Position numbers and translations under genes: made by a program. A model generated the notes under the pieces. It did no database searches, was not told the DNA's origin, and worked only from the letters and a program-made list of their open reading frames with translations. From Phycicoccus duodecadis (GTDB lineage: Bacteria > Actinomycetota > Actinomycetes > Actinomycetales > Dermatophilaceae): a DNA stretch of 64,000 nucleotides. The stretch spans positions 2,294,001 through 2,358,000 of the forward strand of contig NZ_PJNE01000001.1 in the NCBI RefSeq assembly GCF_002846495.1, written 5' to 3'. Positions within the stretch are counted from its first letter, which is position 1. Each line of letters opens with the position of its first letter. Below are positions 42,670 to 50,461 of this stretch, in pieces.

Positions 42670-45117
42670 TCAGAGCTTCTCGAGCGGGGCGTAGCGCAGC
42701 ACGAAGCGCTTGACCCCGAGCTCGCCGCCGAAGTCGACCTCGGCCTGGGTCCGGTCGCCCTCGCCCATGGTGCGCACCACGGTGCCGAGCCCGTAGCTGT
42801 CGTGCGTGACGCGGTCGCCGGGACTCAGCGCGATGATGGGCCGGTTGCCCGGCGAGCGGACACCGGGTCGCGCCGCGAGGGTCGCCACGGCGGGGCGCTG
42901 GTCGCGGCGGCCCACGGCGGCGGCGCCGGAGAGCTCGCGCTCCCACGACAGCAGCTCGACCGGGATCTCGTCGAGGAAGCGTGAGGGCGGGTTGTACTGC
43001 GGTGCGCCCCAGGCGGACCGGACGGCTGCCCGGGAGAGGTGCAGGCGCTCGCGCGCCCGGGTGATGCCGACGTAGGCGAGCCGGCGCTCCTCCTCGAGCT
43101 CCTTGGGGTCGCCGAGGCTGCGCAGGTGCGGGAAGGTGCCGTCCTCCATCCCGGTGAGGAAGACCACCGGGAACTCCAGCCCCTTGGCGGTGTGCAGGGT
43201 CATCAGCGTCACGACGCCCTGCTCCTCGGCCTCGGCGCTGTCGGGGATCTCGTCGGCGTCGGCGACCAGGCTCACCCGCTCGAGGAAGTCCTCGAGGCTC
43301 ACGACCTCGCCGGTCTCGCGGCGGGCCTCGTCGAACTCGCGGGCCACGGCCACGAGCTCGGCGAGGTTCTCGACCCGGGTCTCGTCCTGCGGGTCACGGC
43401 TCTCGCGCAGCTCGGCGACGTAGCCGGTGCGGTCGAGGATGGCCTCGAGCAGGTCGGCGACCCCGGCATCCTCGTCGTCGCGGACGCGGCCCAGGTCCTC
43501 GAGGATGGTGGTGAAGCCGGTGATGGCCGCGACCGAGCGGGTGGCGATCCCGGGCGCGTCCTGCGGGCGCCCGAGGGCCGCCACGAACGGGATGCGCTCG
43601 CGCTCGGCCAGGGCCGCGACGCAGGCCTCGGCGCGGTCACCGATACCGCGTTTGGGCACGTTGAGGATGCGGCGCAGGTTGACCGTGTCGGTGGGGTTGG
43701 ACAGCACCCGCAGGTACGCCAGGGCGTCCTTGACCTCACGGCGCTCGTAGAACCGGGTGCCGCCGACGACCTTGTAGGGCAGGCCGACCCGGACGAACAC
43801 CTCCTCGAGCGCACGGGACTGGGCGTTGGTGCGGTAGAACACCGCGACGTCGCCCGGGCGTACGCCGTGGTCGTCGCCGAGGCGGTCGATGGTGCGCGCC
43901 ACGAACGACGCCTCGTCGTGCTCGTTGTCGGCGACGTAGCCGATGATGGGCGCGCCGTCGCCGCTGTCGGTCCAGAGGTTCTTCTTGCGGCGGGTCTCGT
44001 TGCGCGCGATGACGGCGTTGGCGGCCCGCAGGATGGTCTGGGTCGAGCGGTAGTTCTGCTCGAGGAGGATGGTGCGCGCCTGCGGGTAGTCCTCCTCGAA
44101 CTCCTCGATGTTGCGGATGGTCGCGCCCCGGAACGCGTAGATCGACTGGTCGGCGTCGCCCACCACCACGAGCTCGCTGGGCTCCACGCCGTGCTCGGCC
44201 CGGGTCGCCTCGGCCCCCACGAGCTCCTTGACCAGCTGGTACTGGGCGTGGTTGGTGTCCTGGTACTCGTCGACCATCACGTGCCGGAAGCGCCGCCGGT
44301 AGTGCTCGGCGACCTCGGGGAAGGCCTGGAACATGTGGACCGTGGTCATGATGAGGTCGTCGAAGTCCATCGCGTTGGCCTGGCGCAGCCGCCGCTGGTA
44401 GGCGGTGTAGGCCTCGGCCAGCACCTGCTCCTGGTGGGTGCCCTCCTGGGCCACGCGGCTGGCGAAGGTCTCCTCGTCGACCAGCTCGTTCTTGAGGTTG
44501 GAGACCTGGTGGCCGAACGCGCGGGGGTTGTAGCGCTTGGGGTCGAGGTCCATGTCGCGCAGGACCATCGCCATGAGGCGCTGGCTGTCGGCGGCGTCGT
44601 AGATGGAGAAGGTGGAGCGCATCCCCACCTTGTCGGCCTCGCGCCGCAGGATGCGCACGCACGCGCTGTGGAACGTCATGACCCACATGGCCTTGGCCCG
44701 CGGACCCACGAGCGACGCGACCCGCTCGCGCATCTCGGCGGCGGCCTTGTTGGTGAAGGTGATGGCGAGCACCTGGCCCGGCTGCACGCCGCGGTCGGCG
44801 AGGAGGTGGGCGATGCGGTGCGTCAGCACGCGGGTCTTGCCCGAGCCGGCCCCCGCCACGATGAGCAGCGGGGGGCCCGCGTGCAGGACGGCCTCGCGCT
44901 GCTGCGGGTTGAGCCCGTCGAGCAGGGCGTCGGCGTCGAGGGCGCGCGGCCCGACCGGCCCCCCGTCGGGCCCGCGGCCCGCGGCGGCCGCCTCGGCCCA
45001 GGTGGGGACGCCGGCGGCGTTGACCAGCGCCGCCTGGGCGCTCGCGTGGGTCGCGGGGTCGGCCGGCGGGGTGGCGGCGTTGACCCCGAAGTCGAGGCCG
45101 TCGAAGAGGGTGCTCAT
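42670..45117 (-). CDS. pcrA: UvrD/PcrA-type 3'-5' DNA helicase
   Basis: An 815-residue superfamily 1A helicase used in repair and replication restart. It shows LNPQQREAVLH (Q motif), AGAGSGKTRVLTHRIA (Walker A), FTNKAAAEMRERV, VDEYQDTNHAQYQLVKEL (Walker B), GDADQSIYAFRGA, LLEQNYRS, LHTAKGLEFPVVFL and YVGITRARERLHLS. The extra N-terminal ~80 residues are Ala/Pro-rich as in other actinobacteria, and the C-terminal DRVTHDSYGLGTVV is the Tudor-like RNA-polymerase-binding domain. ATG at 45117 is preferred; TAGGGT lies ten bases upstream. Confidence 0.95.
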   Translation of the reverse strand: MSTLFDGLDFGVNAATPPADPATHASAQAALVNAAGVPTWAEAAAAGRGPDGGPVGPRALDADALLDGLNPQQREAVLHAGPPLLIVAGAGSGKTRVLTHRIAHLLADRGVQPGQVLAITFTNKAAAEMRERVASLVGPRAKAMWVMTFHSACVRILRREADKVGMRSTFSIYDAADSQRLMAMVLRDMDLDPKRYNPRAFGHQVSNLKNELVDEETFASRVAQEGTHQEQVLAEAYTAYQRRLRQANAMDFDDLIMTTVHMFQAFPEVAEHYRRRFRHVMVDEYQDTNHAQYQLVKELVGAEATRAEHGVEPSELVVVGDADQSIYAFRGATIRNIEEFEEDYPQARTILLEQNYRSTQTILRAANAVIARNETRRKKNLWTDSGDGAPIIGYVADNEHDEASFVARTIDRLGDDHGVRPGDVAVFYRTNAQSRALEEVFVRVGLPYKVVGGTRFYERREVKDALAYLRVLSNPTDTVNLRRILNVPKRGIGDRAEACVAALAERERIPFVAALGRPQDAPGIATRSVAAITGFTTILEDLGRVRDDEDAGVADLLEAILDRTGYVAELRESRDPQDETRVENLAELVAVAREFDEARRETGEVVSLEDFLERVSLVADADEIPDSAEAEEQGVVTLMTLHTAKGLEFPVVFLTGMEDGTFPHLRSLGDPKELEEERRLAYVGITRARERLHLSRAAVRSAWGAPQYNPPSRFLDEIPVELLSWERELSGAAAVGRRDQRPAVATLAARPGVRSPGNRPIIALSPGDRVTHDSYGLGTVVRTMGEGDRTQAEVDFGGELGVKRFVLRYAPLEKL

Positions 45118-45165
45118 CTCACCGTCCACCCTACGTCCCGGGGCCGACGTCGCCGGGAACGGGCG

Positions 45166-45225
45166 GGCCCTCCGCGGCCGGGCGACCGCTGCAGGGGGAT
45201 GCGGTCGTGCGGCCGGCGGAGGGCC
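45166..45225. other. Large structured hairpin upstream of pcrA
   Basis: Nested pairing: GGCCCTCCGC (45166-45175) with its complement at 45216-45225, then GGCCG with CGGCC, then CGACCGC with GCGGTCG. It lies 50-110 bases upstream of pcrA. The AT-richer GACAATAGAACG just beyond (45232-45243) could be a leftward promoter, which would put the hairpin in the pcrA leader. Confidence 0.5.
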
Positions 45226-45313
45226 TGTACGGACAATAGAACGTCTTCGCGCCGCGCGTCCAGGGTTTCGCGCGTTCGGCGCCGAAAATCTTACGGCGGG
45301 GTCGGGAATGAGA

Positions 45314-45345
45314 CGACGGCCGGGCCCCGGGGGGCCCGGCCGTCG
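45314..45345. terminator. Terminator after the small secreted protein gene
   Basis: A 15-bp stem (CGACGGCCGGGCCCC at 45314-45328 with 45331-45345) and minimal loop starts 42 bases past the stop of the leftward gene at 45387. No T-run follows. Confidence 0.7.
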
Positions 45346-45386
45346 GCAGGGTCAGGCGGCGCCGGGGCGGGCCCGGCCGTGGGTGC

Positions 45387-45767
45387 TCAGGAGCACCAGG
45401 GGTAGACGAAGATGCTGTCGGAGCCGGCCCGGTGGTCGGCGAGCAGGGTCGAGAACGGGATGACGGTGTCGAGGGTGACGCCGTCGGGGAGGCCGTTGCG
45501 CGGCGTGACGCCGAGCGAGACGGCGGTGGCCACACTGACGCCGTTCTTGGCGACGGTCGGCAGGAGCCCGGCGCTCTTGAGGGTCGCGAGGCCGGCGCGC
45601 TGGCAGGCGGTGTCCGGGGCGGCCTGGGCCGGGGCGGAGAAGGCGGCCACGGCGAGGCCGGCCACGGCCACGGTGGCGGCCGAGCGCGCCCAGGCGCGGG
45701 CGGAGTCGCGGGACTGGTCGGGGTTCTGCGAACGGACGAACGGGCGGTGGCTGTGAGGACGGCTCAT
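45387..45767 (-). CDS. Small secreted protein of unknown function
   Basis: A 126-residue precursor with a long n-region, a hydrophobic core (ATVAVAGLAVAAFSA) and an AQA/A signal-peptidase site, leaving about 77 residues. The mature part begins APDTACQRAGLATLKSAG and ends SIFVYPWCS; its two cysteines, one near each end, probably form a disulfide. A GVSVATAVSLGVTP segment is conserved in relatives I recall from actinobacteria, all uncharacterised. AGGAG eight bases before the ATG supports the start. Confidence 0.75.
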   Translation of the reverse strand: MSRPHSHRPFVRSQNPDQSRDSARAWARSAATVAVAGLAVAAFSAPAQAAPDTACQRAGLATLKSAGLLPTVAKNGVSVATAVSLGVTPRNGLPDGVTLDTVIPFSTLLADHRAGSDSIFVYPWCS

Positions 45768-45852
45768 GTCGGGTGCTCCTCGTGTCGGCAGGACTGGTGG
45801 TTCCGGTCGGTGCAAGGAACGTAAGCCGGGAGCGCCCACATGTCGATACTTT

Positions 45853-45866
45853 GTCGAACCTTCGAC
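45853..45866. promoter_or_regulatory. Small inverted repeat in divergent promoter region
   Basis: GTCGAA-CC-TTCGAC is a perfect inverted repeat within 45768-45970, the gap between the leftward secreted-protein gene and the rightward gene at 45971. A third, related GTCGAT lies at 45842. It may be an operator for either gene; it does not fit the longer actinobacterial LexA box. Confidence 0.35.
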
Positions 45867-45970
45867 GGCATCCCGCGGTGAGATTTTCCCCAAGCCCGGG
45901 CGCGGCCACCGAGGCACTGGTAACGTCCGCGCGGCTCGGCAGGTCGCCGACCGGATCCGAGGGGGATCAC

Positions 45971-46282
45971 ATGCTCATCTGGGGTTGGGGACGCAAGTCC
46001 CGCCAGCAGCGGTTGTCGGACGTGGAGGCGCTGATCGCGACCTTCCGCTACTTCAGCCTGTTCTTCGTCTTCACCGCCACCTGGGGGACGCGGTACGTGC
46101 TGGCCCGCGTGCAGCCCGACGGCACGACCGGCTACCGGGACCTCACCGACGACCAGGCGATGGCCGCCGCCCAGGGGGCCGTGCTGCCGGCCCCCACGCC
46201 GTGGCAGCGCTTCAGCCTGCTGGGGCTGGTCGTGGTGGTCGTCGCCTTCGTGGCGATCTCGGGCGCCCTCTCCACGCGCTGA
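45971..46282 (+). CDS. Small membrane protein of unknown function
   Basis: A 103-residue protein: basic N-terminus (MLIWGWGRKSRQQRL), a first hydrophobic segment (ATFRYFSLFFVFTATWG), a central ~35-residue polar part with TDDQAMAAAQGAV and a strong C-terminal helix (FSLLGLVVVVVAFVAISGA). It is preceded by GAGGGGGA, a fair ribosome-binding site. I do not recognise the family. It ends 16 bp before the LigD-type gene, which has its own promoter. Confidence 0.68.
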   Translation: MLIWGWGRKSRQQRLSDVEALIATFRYFSLFFVFTATWGTRYVLARVQPDGTTGYRDLTDDQAMAAAQGAVLPAPTPWQRFSLLGLVVVVVAFVAISGALSTR

Positions 46283-46298
46283 GCCCTACGGTGGGGCC

Positions 46299-47288
46299 AT
46301 GGCCTCGCGCAAGGGTGAGTTCGGGGAGCCGGTCGTGCTCGACGTCGGCGGCTTCGACGTGCGGGTGAGCAGTCCTGAGCGGGTGTACTTCCCGGCCCGG
46401 GGCGAGACCAAGCTGGACCTGGTCAACTACTACCTGTCGGTGGGTGACGGCATCGTGGGCGCCCTTCGTGAGCGGCCCTGCATGCTGCACCGCTTCCCTG
46501 ACGGTGTCGCCGGGAACAAGGTGCACCAGAAGCGCCTCCCCCGGGGCGCACCGCCCTGGGTCGAGACGGTGCGGCTGCACTTCCCGCGCTACGGGCTGTA
46601 CGCCGACGAGCTCTGCGTGACCCGGCTGGCCGACGTGGCGTGGGCCTGCCAGATGAGCACGGTCGAGTTCCACCCCTGGAACAGCCGCCGGGCCGACACC
46701 GAGAAGCCCGACGAGTGGCGCATCGACCTCGACCCGATGCCCGAGGCCCCGTTCTCGCGGGTGCGCCGGGCCGCCCACGTCGCCCACGAGGTGCTCGACG
46801 AGCTCGGTGCGGTCGGCTGGCCGAAGACCAGCGGGGGGCACGGGCTGCACGTCTACGTGCGCATCGCCCCCGAGCACGGGTTCGGCGACGTGCGGCGGGC
46901 CGCGCTGGCCTTCGCGCGCGAGGTCGAGCGCCGCATCCCCGACGACGTCACGACCACCTGGTGGCGCAAGGACCGCGACCCGGCGGCGGTGTTCGTCGAC
47001 TACAACCAGAACGCGCGGGACCACACCATCGCGGCGGCCTACTCGGTGCGCGGCAACGACATCGGCACCGTCTCCGCCCCCATCACCTGGGCCGAGGTCG
47101 ACGACGCCGAGCCCGACGACTTCACCATCGCCACGATGCCCGAGCGGTACGCGCGCCTGGGCGACCTGCACGCCGACATCGACGACGCCGTCTTCGACAT
47201 CCGCCCGCTGCTGGAGTGGGCCGAACGCGACGAGGCCGAGGGTGTCGAGGCCCCGCCCGAGCCCGAGGACGACACCGGGAAGCCCTGA
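46299..47288 (+). CDS. LigD-type primase-polymerase domain protein (stand-alone)
   Basis: A 329-residue archaeo-eukaryotic primase-fold polymerase like the polymerase domain of LigD in non-homologous end joining. Landmarks: SSPERVYFPARGETKLDLVN, RFPDGVAGNKVHQKR, catalytic RIDLDPMPEA (the DxD pair), KTSGGHGLHVYVRI and VFVDYNQNARDHT. No ligase or phosphoesterase domain is fused, and no Ku or ligase gene is in the window, so it is a separate polymerase. TACGGT (46287-46292) six bases before the ATG indicates a leaderless mRNA. Confidence 0.9.
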   Translation: MASRKGEFGEPVVLDVGGFDVRVSSPERVYFPARGETKLDLVNYYLSVGDGIVGALRERPCMLHRFPDGVAGNKVHQKRLPRGAPPWVETVRLHFPRYGLYADELCVTRLADVAWACQMSTVEFHPWNSRRADTEKPDEWRIDLDPMPEAPFSRVRRAAHVAHEVLDELGAVGWPKTSGGHGLHVYVRIAPEHGFGDVRRAALAFAREVERRIPDDVTTTWWRKDRDPAAVFVDYNQNARDHTIAAAYSVRGNDIGTVSAPITWAEVDDAEPDDFTIATMPERYARLGDLHADIDDAVFDIRPLLEWAERDEAEGVEAPPEPEDDTGKP

Positions 47289-47740
47289 TGGACCTCGTCG
47301 TGCCGCCGGGCCCCGGTGTGCCCCAGGGGCTGACGGTGCCCGCCGCCGAGCTCGTCGAGCGGTTCTCACGCTCGTCCGGGCCGGGAGGCCAGGGCGTCAA
47401 CACCGCCGACAGCCGGGTCGAGCTCGAGCTCGACGTGGACGCGTCGGTCGCGCTGGCGTCCCTCGGTGCCGCGCGGCGGGAGCGGCTGCTGGCCCGGCTG
47501 GAGGGCCGGCTCGTCGACGGCCGCTTGGTGGTGGCTGCGTCCGAGCACCGTCAGCAGCGCCGCAACCGGGTGGCGGCGCGCGAGCGGATGGCCGACCTCC
47601 TCCGCGAGGCGCTGGCCCCTCCTCCGCCGGCGCGGCGACCGACGCGGCCCACGCGCGGGTCGAAGGAGCGGCGCCTCGCGGCGAAGAAGCGCCGCGGCGA
47701 GCTGAAGTCGGCGCGCTCGCGGCCGCCCCGCGAGGGCTGA
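47288..47740 (+). CDS. arfB: Peptidyl-tRNA hydrolase ArfB-like (ribosome rescue)
   Basis: The 150-residue protein has the release-factor GGQ motif in RSSGPGGQGVNTADSRVEL near residue 36 and a basic C-terminal tail (GSKERRLAAKKRRGELK) that in ArfB/YaeJ enters the empty mRNA channel of stalled ribosomes. It lacks the stop-codon recognition domains of RF1/RF2, which fits this family. Translationally coupled to the polymerase gene (TGATG). Confidence 0.9.
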   Translation: MDLVVPPGPGVPQGLTVPAAELVERFSRSSGPGGQGVNTADSRVELELDVDASVALASLGAARRERLLARLEGRLVDGRLVVAASEHRQQRRNRVAARERMADLLREALAPPPPARRPTRPTRGSKERRLAAKKRRGELKSARSRPPREG

Positions 47741-47752
47741 GGCCGGGCGTCC

Positions 47753-48688
47753 TCAGGCCAGGTCGGCCACCAGCCCGACGACCTCGTCGGCGCATCCCCA
47801 CGACAGGGTGACCCCGGCGCCACCGTGCCCGACGTTGGTGACGACGGGGCGCCCGTGCACGGTGTGGACCCGCAGGTCGACCGCGGGCGCGACCGGGCGC
47901 AGGCCCACGCGTGAGCCCAGCACCTCGGCGTCGCGCAGCGCGGGCACCGCGGCGCGGCAGCGGGCGACGATCGCGGCGTGCACCGCGGCATCCGGCTCGA
48001 GGTCGCTGCCGGGCACGTCGGTGCCGCCGCAGACCACCCGGTGGGCGTGCGGCAGGACGTACGTGACGCCGTCGGGAGCGTCGCCGTCGACGAACCATCG
48101 CTCGATGCCCGGGTTGGCCAGCAGGGCCACCTGCCCGCGAGAGGGGGTGACCAGCACGTCGGGCAGGAGCTCGGGAGTGCGCAGGCCGGTGGCGAGAACG
48201 ACCAGGTCGTCCTCGAGCTCGTCGAGGTCTCCGACACGACCGGTGGCGAGCTCGACGCCGGCGGCGAGGCACTGCTGCTCGAGCCACGGCAGGTAGGTGG
48301 GCATCGCGACGAGGGGCAGGCCGGCCACCACGCCGGACGTCGCGCCGGGCGGCAGCTCATCGGCCGTCGCCTCACGCCATCCCTCGACCCCTTCGACCCA
48401 CCAGCGGTCGGGCCCCGCGCGCTCGACGAGCAGGCCCTCACGCACGGCCACGCCGGTGGCCGGGTCGTCGGCCAGGGCCTGGAAGCGATGCAGCGACGTC
48501 AGCCCCCAGCCGACGACGCGGTCGCGCGGCTGCACGTGGTACGGGAACCACAGGCCGCCCGCCACGGCAGACACGGTGGCCGGTGCGGGGATGTCGCGCA
48601 CGCACCGCACCCGGTGCCCGCTCTCGGCCAGGCGCAGGGCCGAGGTCAGCCCGACGACCCCGCCGCCGACGACCGTCACCCGTGCCAT
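47753..48688 (-). CDS. D-amino-acid oxidase-like FAD enzyme
   Basis: The 311-residue protein begins VTVVGGGVVGLTSALRLAES, the FAD dinucleotide fold, and has GGLWFPYHVQP, SRGQVALLANPG, VVCGGTDVPG, VGLRPVAPAVDLR (the substrate arginine region) and HGGAGVTLSWGCADEV for the FAD C-terminal contact. D-amino-acid oxidases deaminate neutral or basic D-amino acids with O2. GACGAT (48695-48700, minus strand) lies six bases before the ATG. Glycine- or D-aspartate-type specificity cannot be told apart. Confidence 0.85.
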   Translation of the reverse strand: MARVTVVGGGVVGLTSALRLAESGHRVRCVRDIPAPATVSAVAGGLWFPYHVQPRDRVVGWGLTSLHRFQALADDPATGVAVREGLLVERAGPDRWWVEGVEGWREATADELPPGATSGVVAGLPLVAMPTYLPWLEQQCLAAGVELATGRVGDLDELEDDLVVLATGLRTPELLPDVLVTPSRGQVALLANPGIERWFVDGDAPDGVTYVLPHAHRVVCGGTDVPGSDLEPDAAVHAAIVARCRAAVPALRDAEVLGSRVGLRPVAPAVDLRVHTVHGRPVVTNVGHGGAGVTLSWGCADEVVGLVADLA

Positions 48689-48762
48689 GGGGCCATCGTC
48701 GCGACGCGGCGGACGTGGGGCAACCGCGCCACGCCGGTCGCCCGCCCGCCTACAGTCGCGGG

Positions 48763-49599
48763 ATGGAGCGACTCGACCCCCATCCGGTGACCGGCGCGCT
48801 CCTGCCCTCCCCCGTGCCGCCGGGCGCCGGCTGGCCCGGCGACCCGGCCGGCCCCGACACGCCAGTCGCCACCACCGCAGCCCGGGTGCGGAGGCTCGCG
48901 GCGACGGCCCCCGACGTCGCGGAGCTCCAGGCGCGGGTCTCCGTGTGCCGCGCCTGCCCCCGCCTGGTGCGCTGGCGCGAGGACGTGGCGACCACCGGCC
49001 GCCGCGCGTCCTTCGCCGACCAGCCGTACTGGGGGCGCCCGGGGCCGTCGTTCGGCGACCCCGACGCCGAGGTCCTGCTCGTCGGCCTGGCCCCGGCGGC
49101 CAACGGCACCAACCGCACCGGCCGGATGTTCACCGGCGACTCCTCAGGTGACTTCCTGTGGGCCGGGCTGCACCGCACCGGGTTCGCGGCGCTCCCGACG
49201 TCGGTGGCGGCCGGGGACGGCCAGGTGCTGACGGGCATGCGCATCGTCGCGGCCGTCCGCTGCGCGCCCCCCAAGAACGAGCCCACGCCCACCGAGAAGG
49301 AGACCTGCCGCTCCTGGCTGGTGCGCGACCTCGAGCTCGCGACCCCGCGGCTGCGGGCAGTGCTGTGCCTGGGCGCCATCGGCTGGGACGCCGCCCTGGC
49401 CGCGGCGACCTCCGCCGGGTGGGACGTGCCGCGCCCCAAGCCGCGCTTCGGGCACGCCGCCGAGGTGGTCCTGACGACCCCCGACGGGCGCGGCATCCGG
49501 CTGGTCGGCTGCTACCACGTGAGCCCGCACAACACCTTCACCAAGAGGCTCACGCCCGCGATGCTCGACGAGGTGCTGCTGTCGTTGCGAGCCGGGTGA
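48763..49599 (+). CDS. Family 5 uracil-DNA glycosylase (UdgB type)
   Basis: The 278-residue protein has the family 5 signature LVGLAPAANGTNRTGRMF near residue 107, CYHVSPHNTF near residue 247 and a four-cysteine [4Fe-4S] set: VCRACP near residue 62, VRCAPPKNEP near residue 167 and ETCRSW. It excises uracil or deaminated purines from DNA; UdgB lacks the polar residue of classic UDGs in motif A. TACAGT (48751-48756) six bases upstream fixes the ATG and a leaderless message. A 56-bp tandem repeat follows. Confidence 0.9.
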   Translation: MERLDPHPVTGALLPSPVPPGAGWPGDPAGPDTPVATTAARVRRLAATAPDVAELQARVSVCRACPRLVRWREDVATTGRRASFADQPYWGRPGPSFGDPDAEVLLVGLAPAANGTNRTGRMFTGDSSGDFLWAGLHRTGFAALPTSVAAGDGQVLTGMRIVAAVRCAPPKNEPTPTEKETCRSWLVRDLELATPRLRAVLCLGAIGWDAALAAATSAGWDVPRPKPRFGHAAEVVLTTPDGRGIRLVGCYHVSPHNTFTKRLTPAMLDEVLLSLRAG

Positions 49600-49632
49600 G
49601 GACCGGGGGACCCGAGGGTGGGCGCCGGCGTC

Positions 49633-49824
49633 CTCTCGGATGCTCCCGGCCGTGACGCACACGCCCCTCCGACCTCCCGCCCCACCACCGGGAGCAACCG
49701 AGAGCCCACCCCCGCACCCACCCCGCAACCGCCCGCCCCACCACCGGGAGCAACCGAGAGCCCACCCCCGCACCCACCCCGCAACCGCCCGCCCCACCAC
49801 CGGGAGCAACCGAGAGCCCACCCG
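49633..49824. repeat. 56-bp tandem repeat, about 2.6 copies, with an inverted half-copy
   Basis: CCACCACCGGGAGCAACCGA recurs with its CGGGAGC at 49689, 49745 and 49801, a period of 56, within 49679-49824. CTCTCGGATGCTCCCGG (49633-49649) is the inverse of the CCGGGAGCAACCGAGAG part with one mismatch, so it could pair with any copy. It fills most of the 270-bp gap 49600-49869; only the GNAT promoter lies beyond. The period is not a multiple of three and no credible protein is encoded. Confidence 0.85.
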
Positions 49825-49869
49825 GAAACCGGTTGGCGGTCGCGGCACGCGCTCGCCTACCGTCGGCGG

Positions 49870-50442
49870 ATGATCGCCCTCCGCGCCCCCGACGCCGCGC
49901 TGCGCGAGTCCTACCTCGCGGCCCACGACGAGTTCGTCGCGATCGGCGAGGGCCACCGTGACGGCGACGGCGTCTGGGTCGAGGCGCCGGACGAGGGATT
50001 CGCCGGGGTCACCTTCACCCGCGCCGGGCTCGAGACGCCGGAGGGCTTCGAGCGCTTCGCCGCCCACCGCCTCGACCAGGCCCGCGAGGACTCGCCCCGG
50101 CCGGCCGGCCACGTGCCGTGCACCTTCCTCTGGGTCATCGACGACGCCGACCCCGACACCTACCTCGGGTCACTCTCGATCCGGCACCGGCTCACCCCGT
50201 TCCTGCTGGAGGCCGCGGGCCACATCGGCTACTCGGTGCGCCCCTCCGCCCGTCGGCGGGGCGTCGCCACGGCGGCTCTGAGACTGGCCCTCCCCCGGGC
50301 CCACGATCTCGGCATCGACCCGGCCCTGCTGACCTGTGACGAGACCAACGTCGGCTCGGCCCGGGTCATCGAGTCCGCGGGCGGGGTGCTCGAGGACGTG
50401 CGCGGCGGCAAGCGCCGGTACTGGGTCCCCACCGGCGCGTGA
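49870..50442 (+). CDS. GNAT-family N-acetyltransferase
   Basis: The 190-residue protein carries the acetyl-CoA binding loop in GYSVRPSARRRGVATAALRL near residue 125 and an ALLTCDETNVGSARVIESAG segment typical of GNAT C-terminal halves. The N-terminal half (FVAIGEGHRDGDG) is unlike ribosomal-protein acetylases, so the substrate is open. TACCGT (49858-49863) lies six bases before the ATG. It is followed by a gene that has its own leaderless promoter. Confidence 0.82.
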   Translation: MIALRAPDAALRESYLAAHDEFVAIGEGHRDGDGVWVEAPDEGFAGVTFTRAGLETPEGFERFAAHRLDQAREDSPRPAGHVPCTFLWVIDDADPDTYLGSLSIRHRLTPFLLEAAGHIGYSVRPSARRRGVATAALRLALPRAHDLGIDPALLTCDETNVGSARVIESAGGVLEDVRGGKRRYWVPTGA

Positions 50443-50461
50443 GCCCCCCTACGCTGGCGGG

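Noticed and set aside
45853..45866. LexA/SOS box
   Set aside because: The actinobacterial SOS box needs about 14-16 bases with GAAC and GTTC half-sites four bases apart; here the half-sites are two bases apart.
49679..49824. CRISPR-like array
   Set aside because: The units are contiguous, with no unique spacers, and the period is constant at 56 with near-identical sequence throughout.
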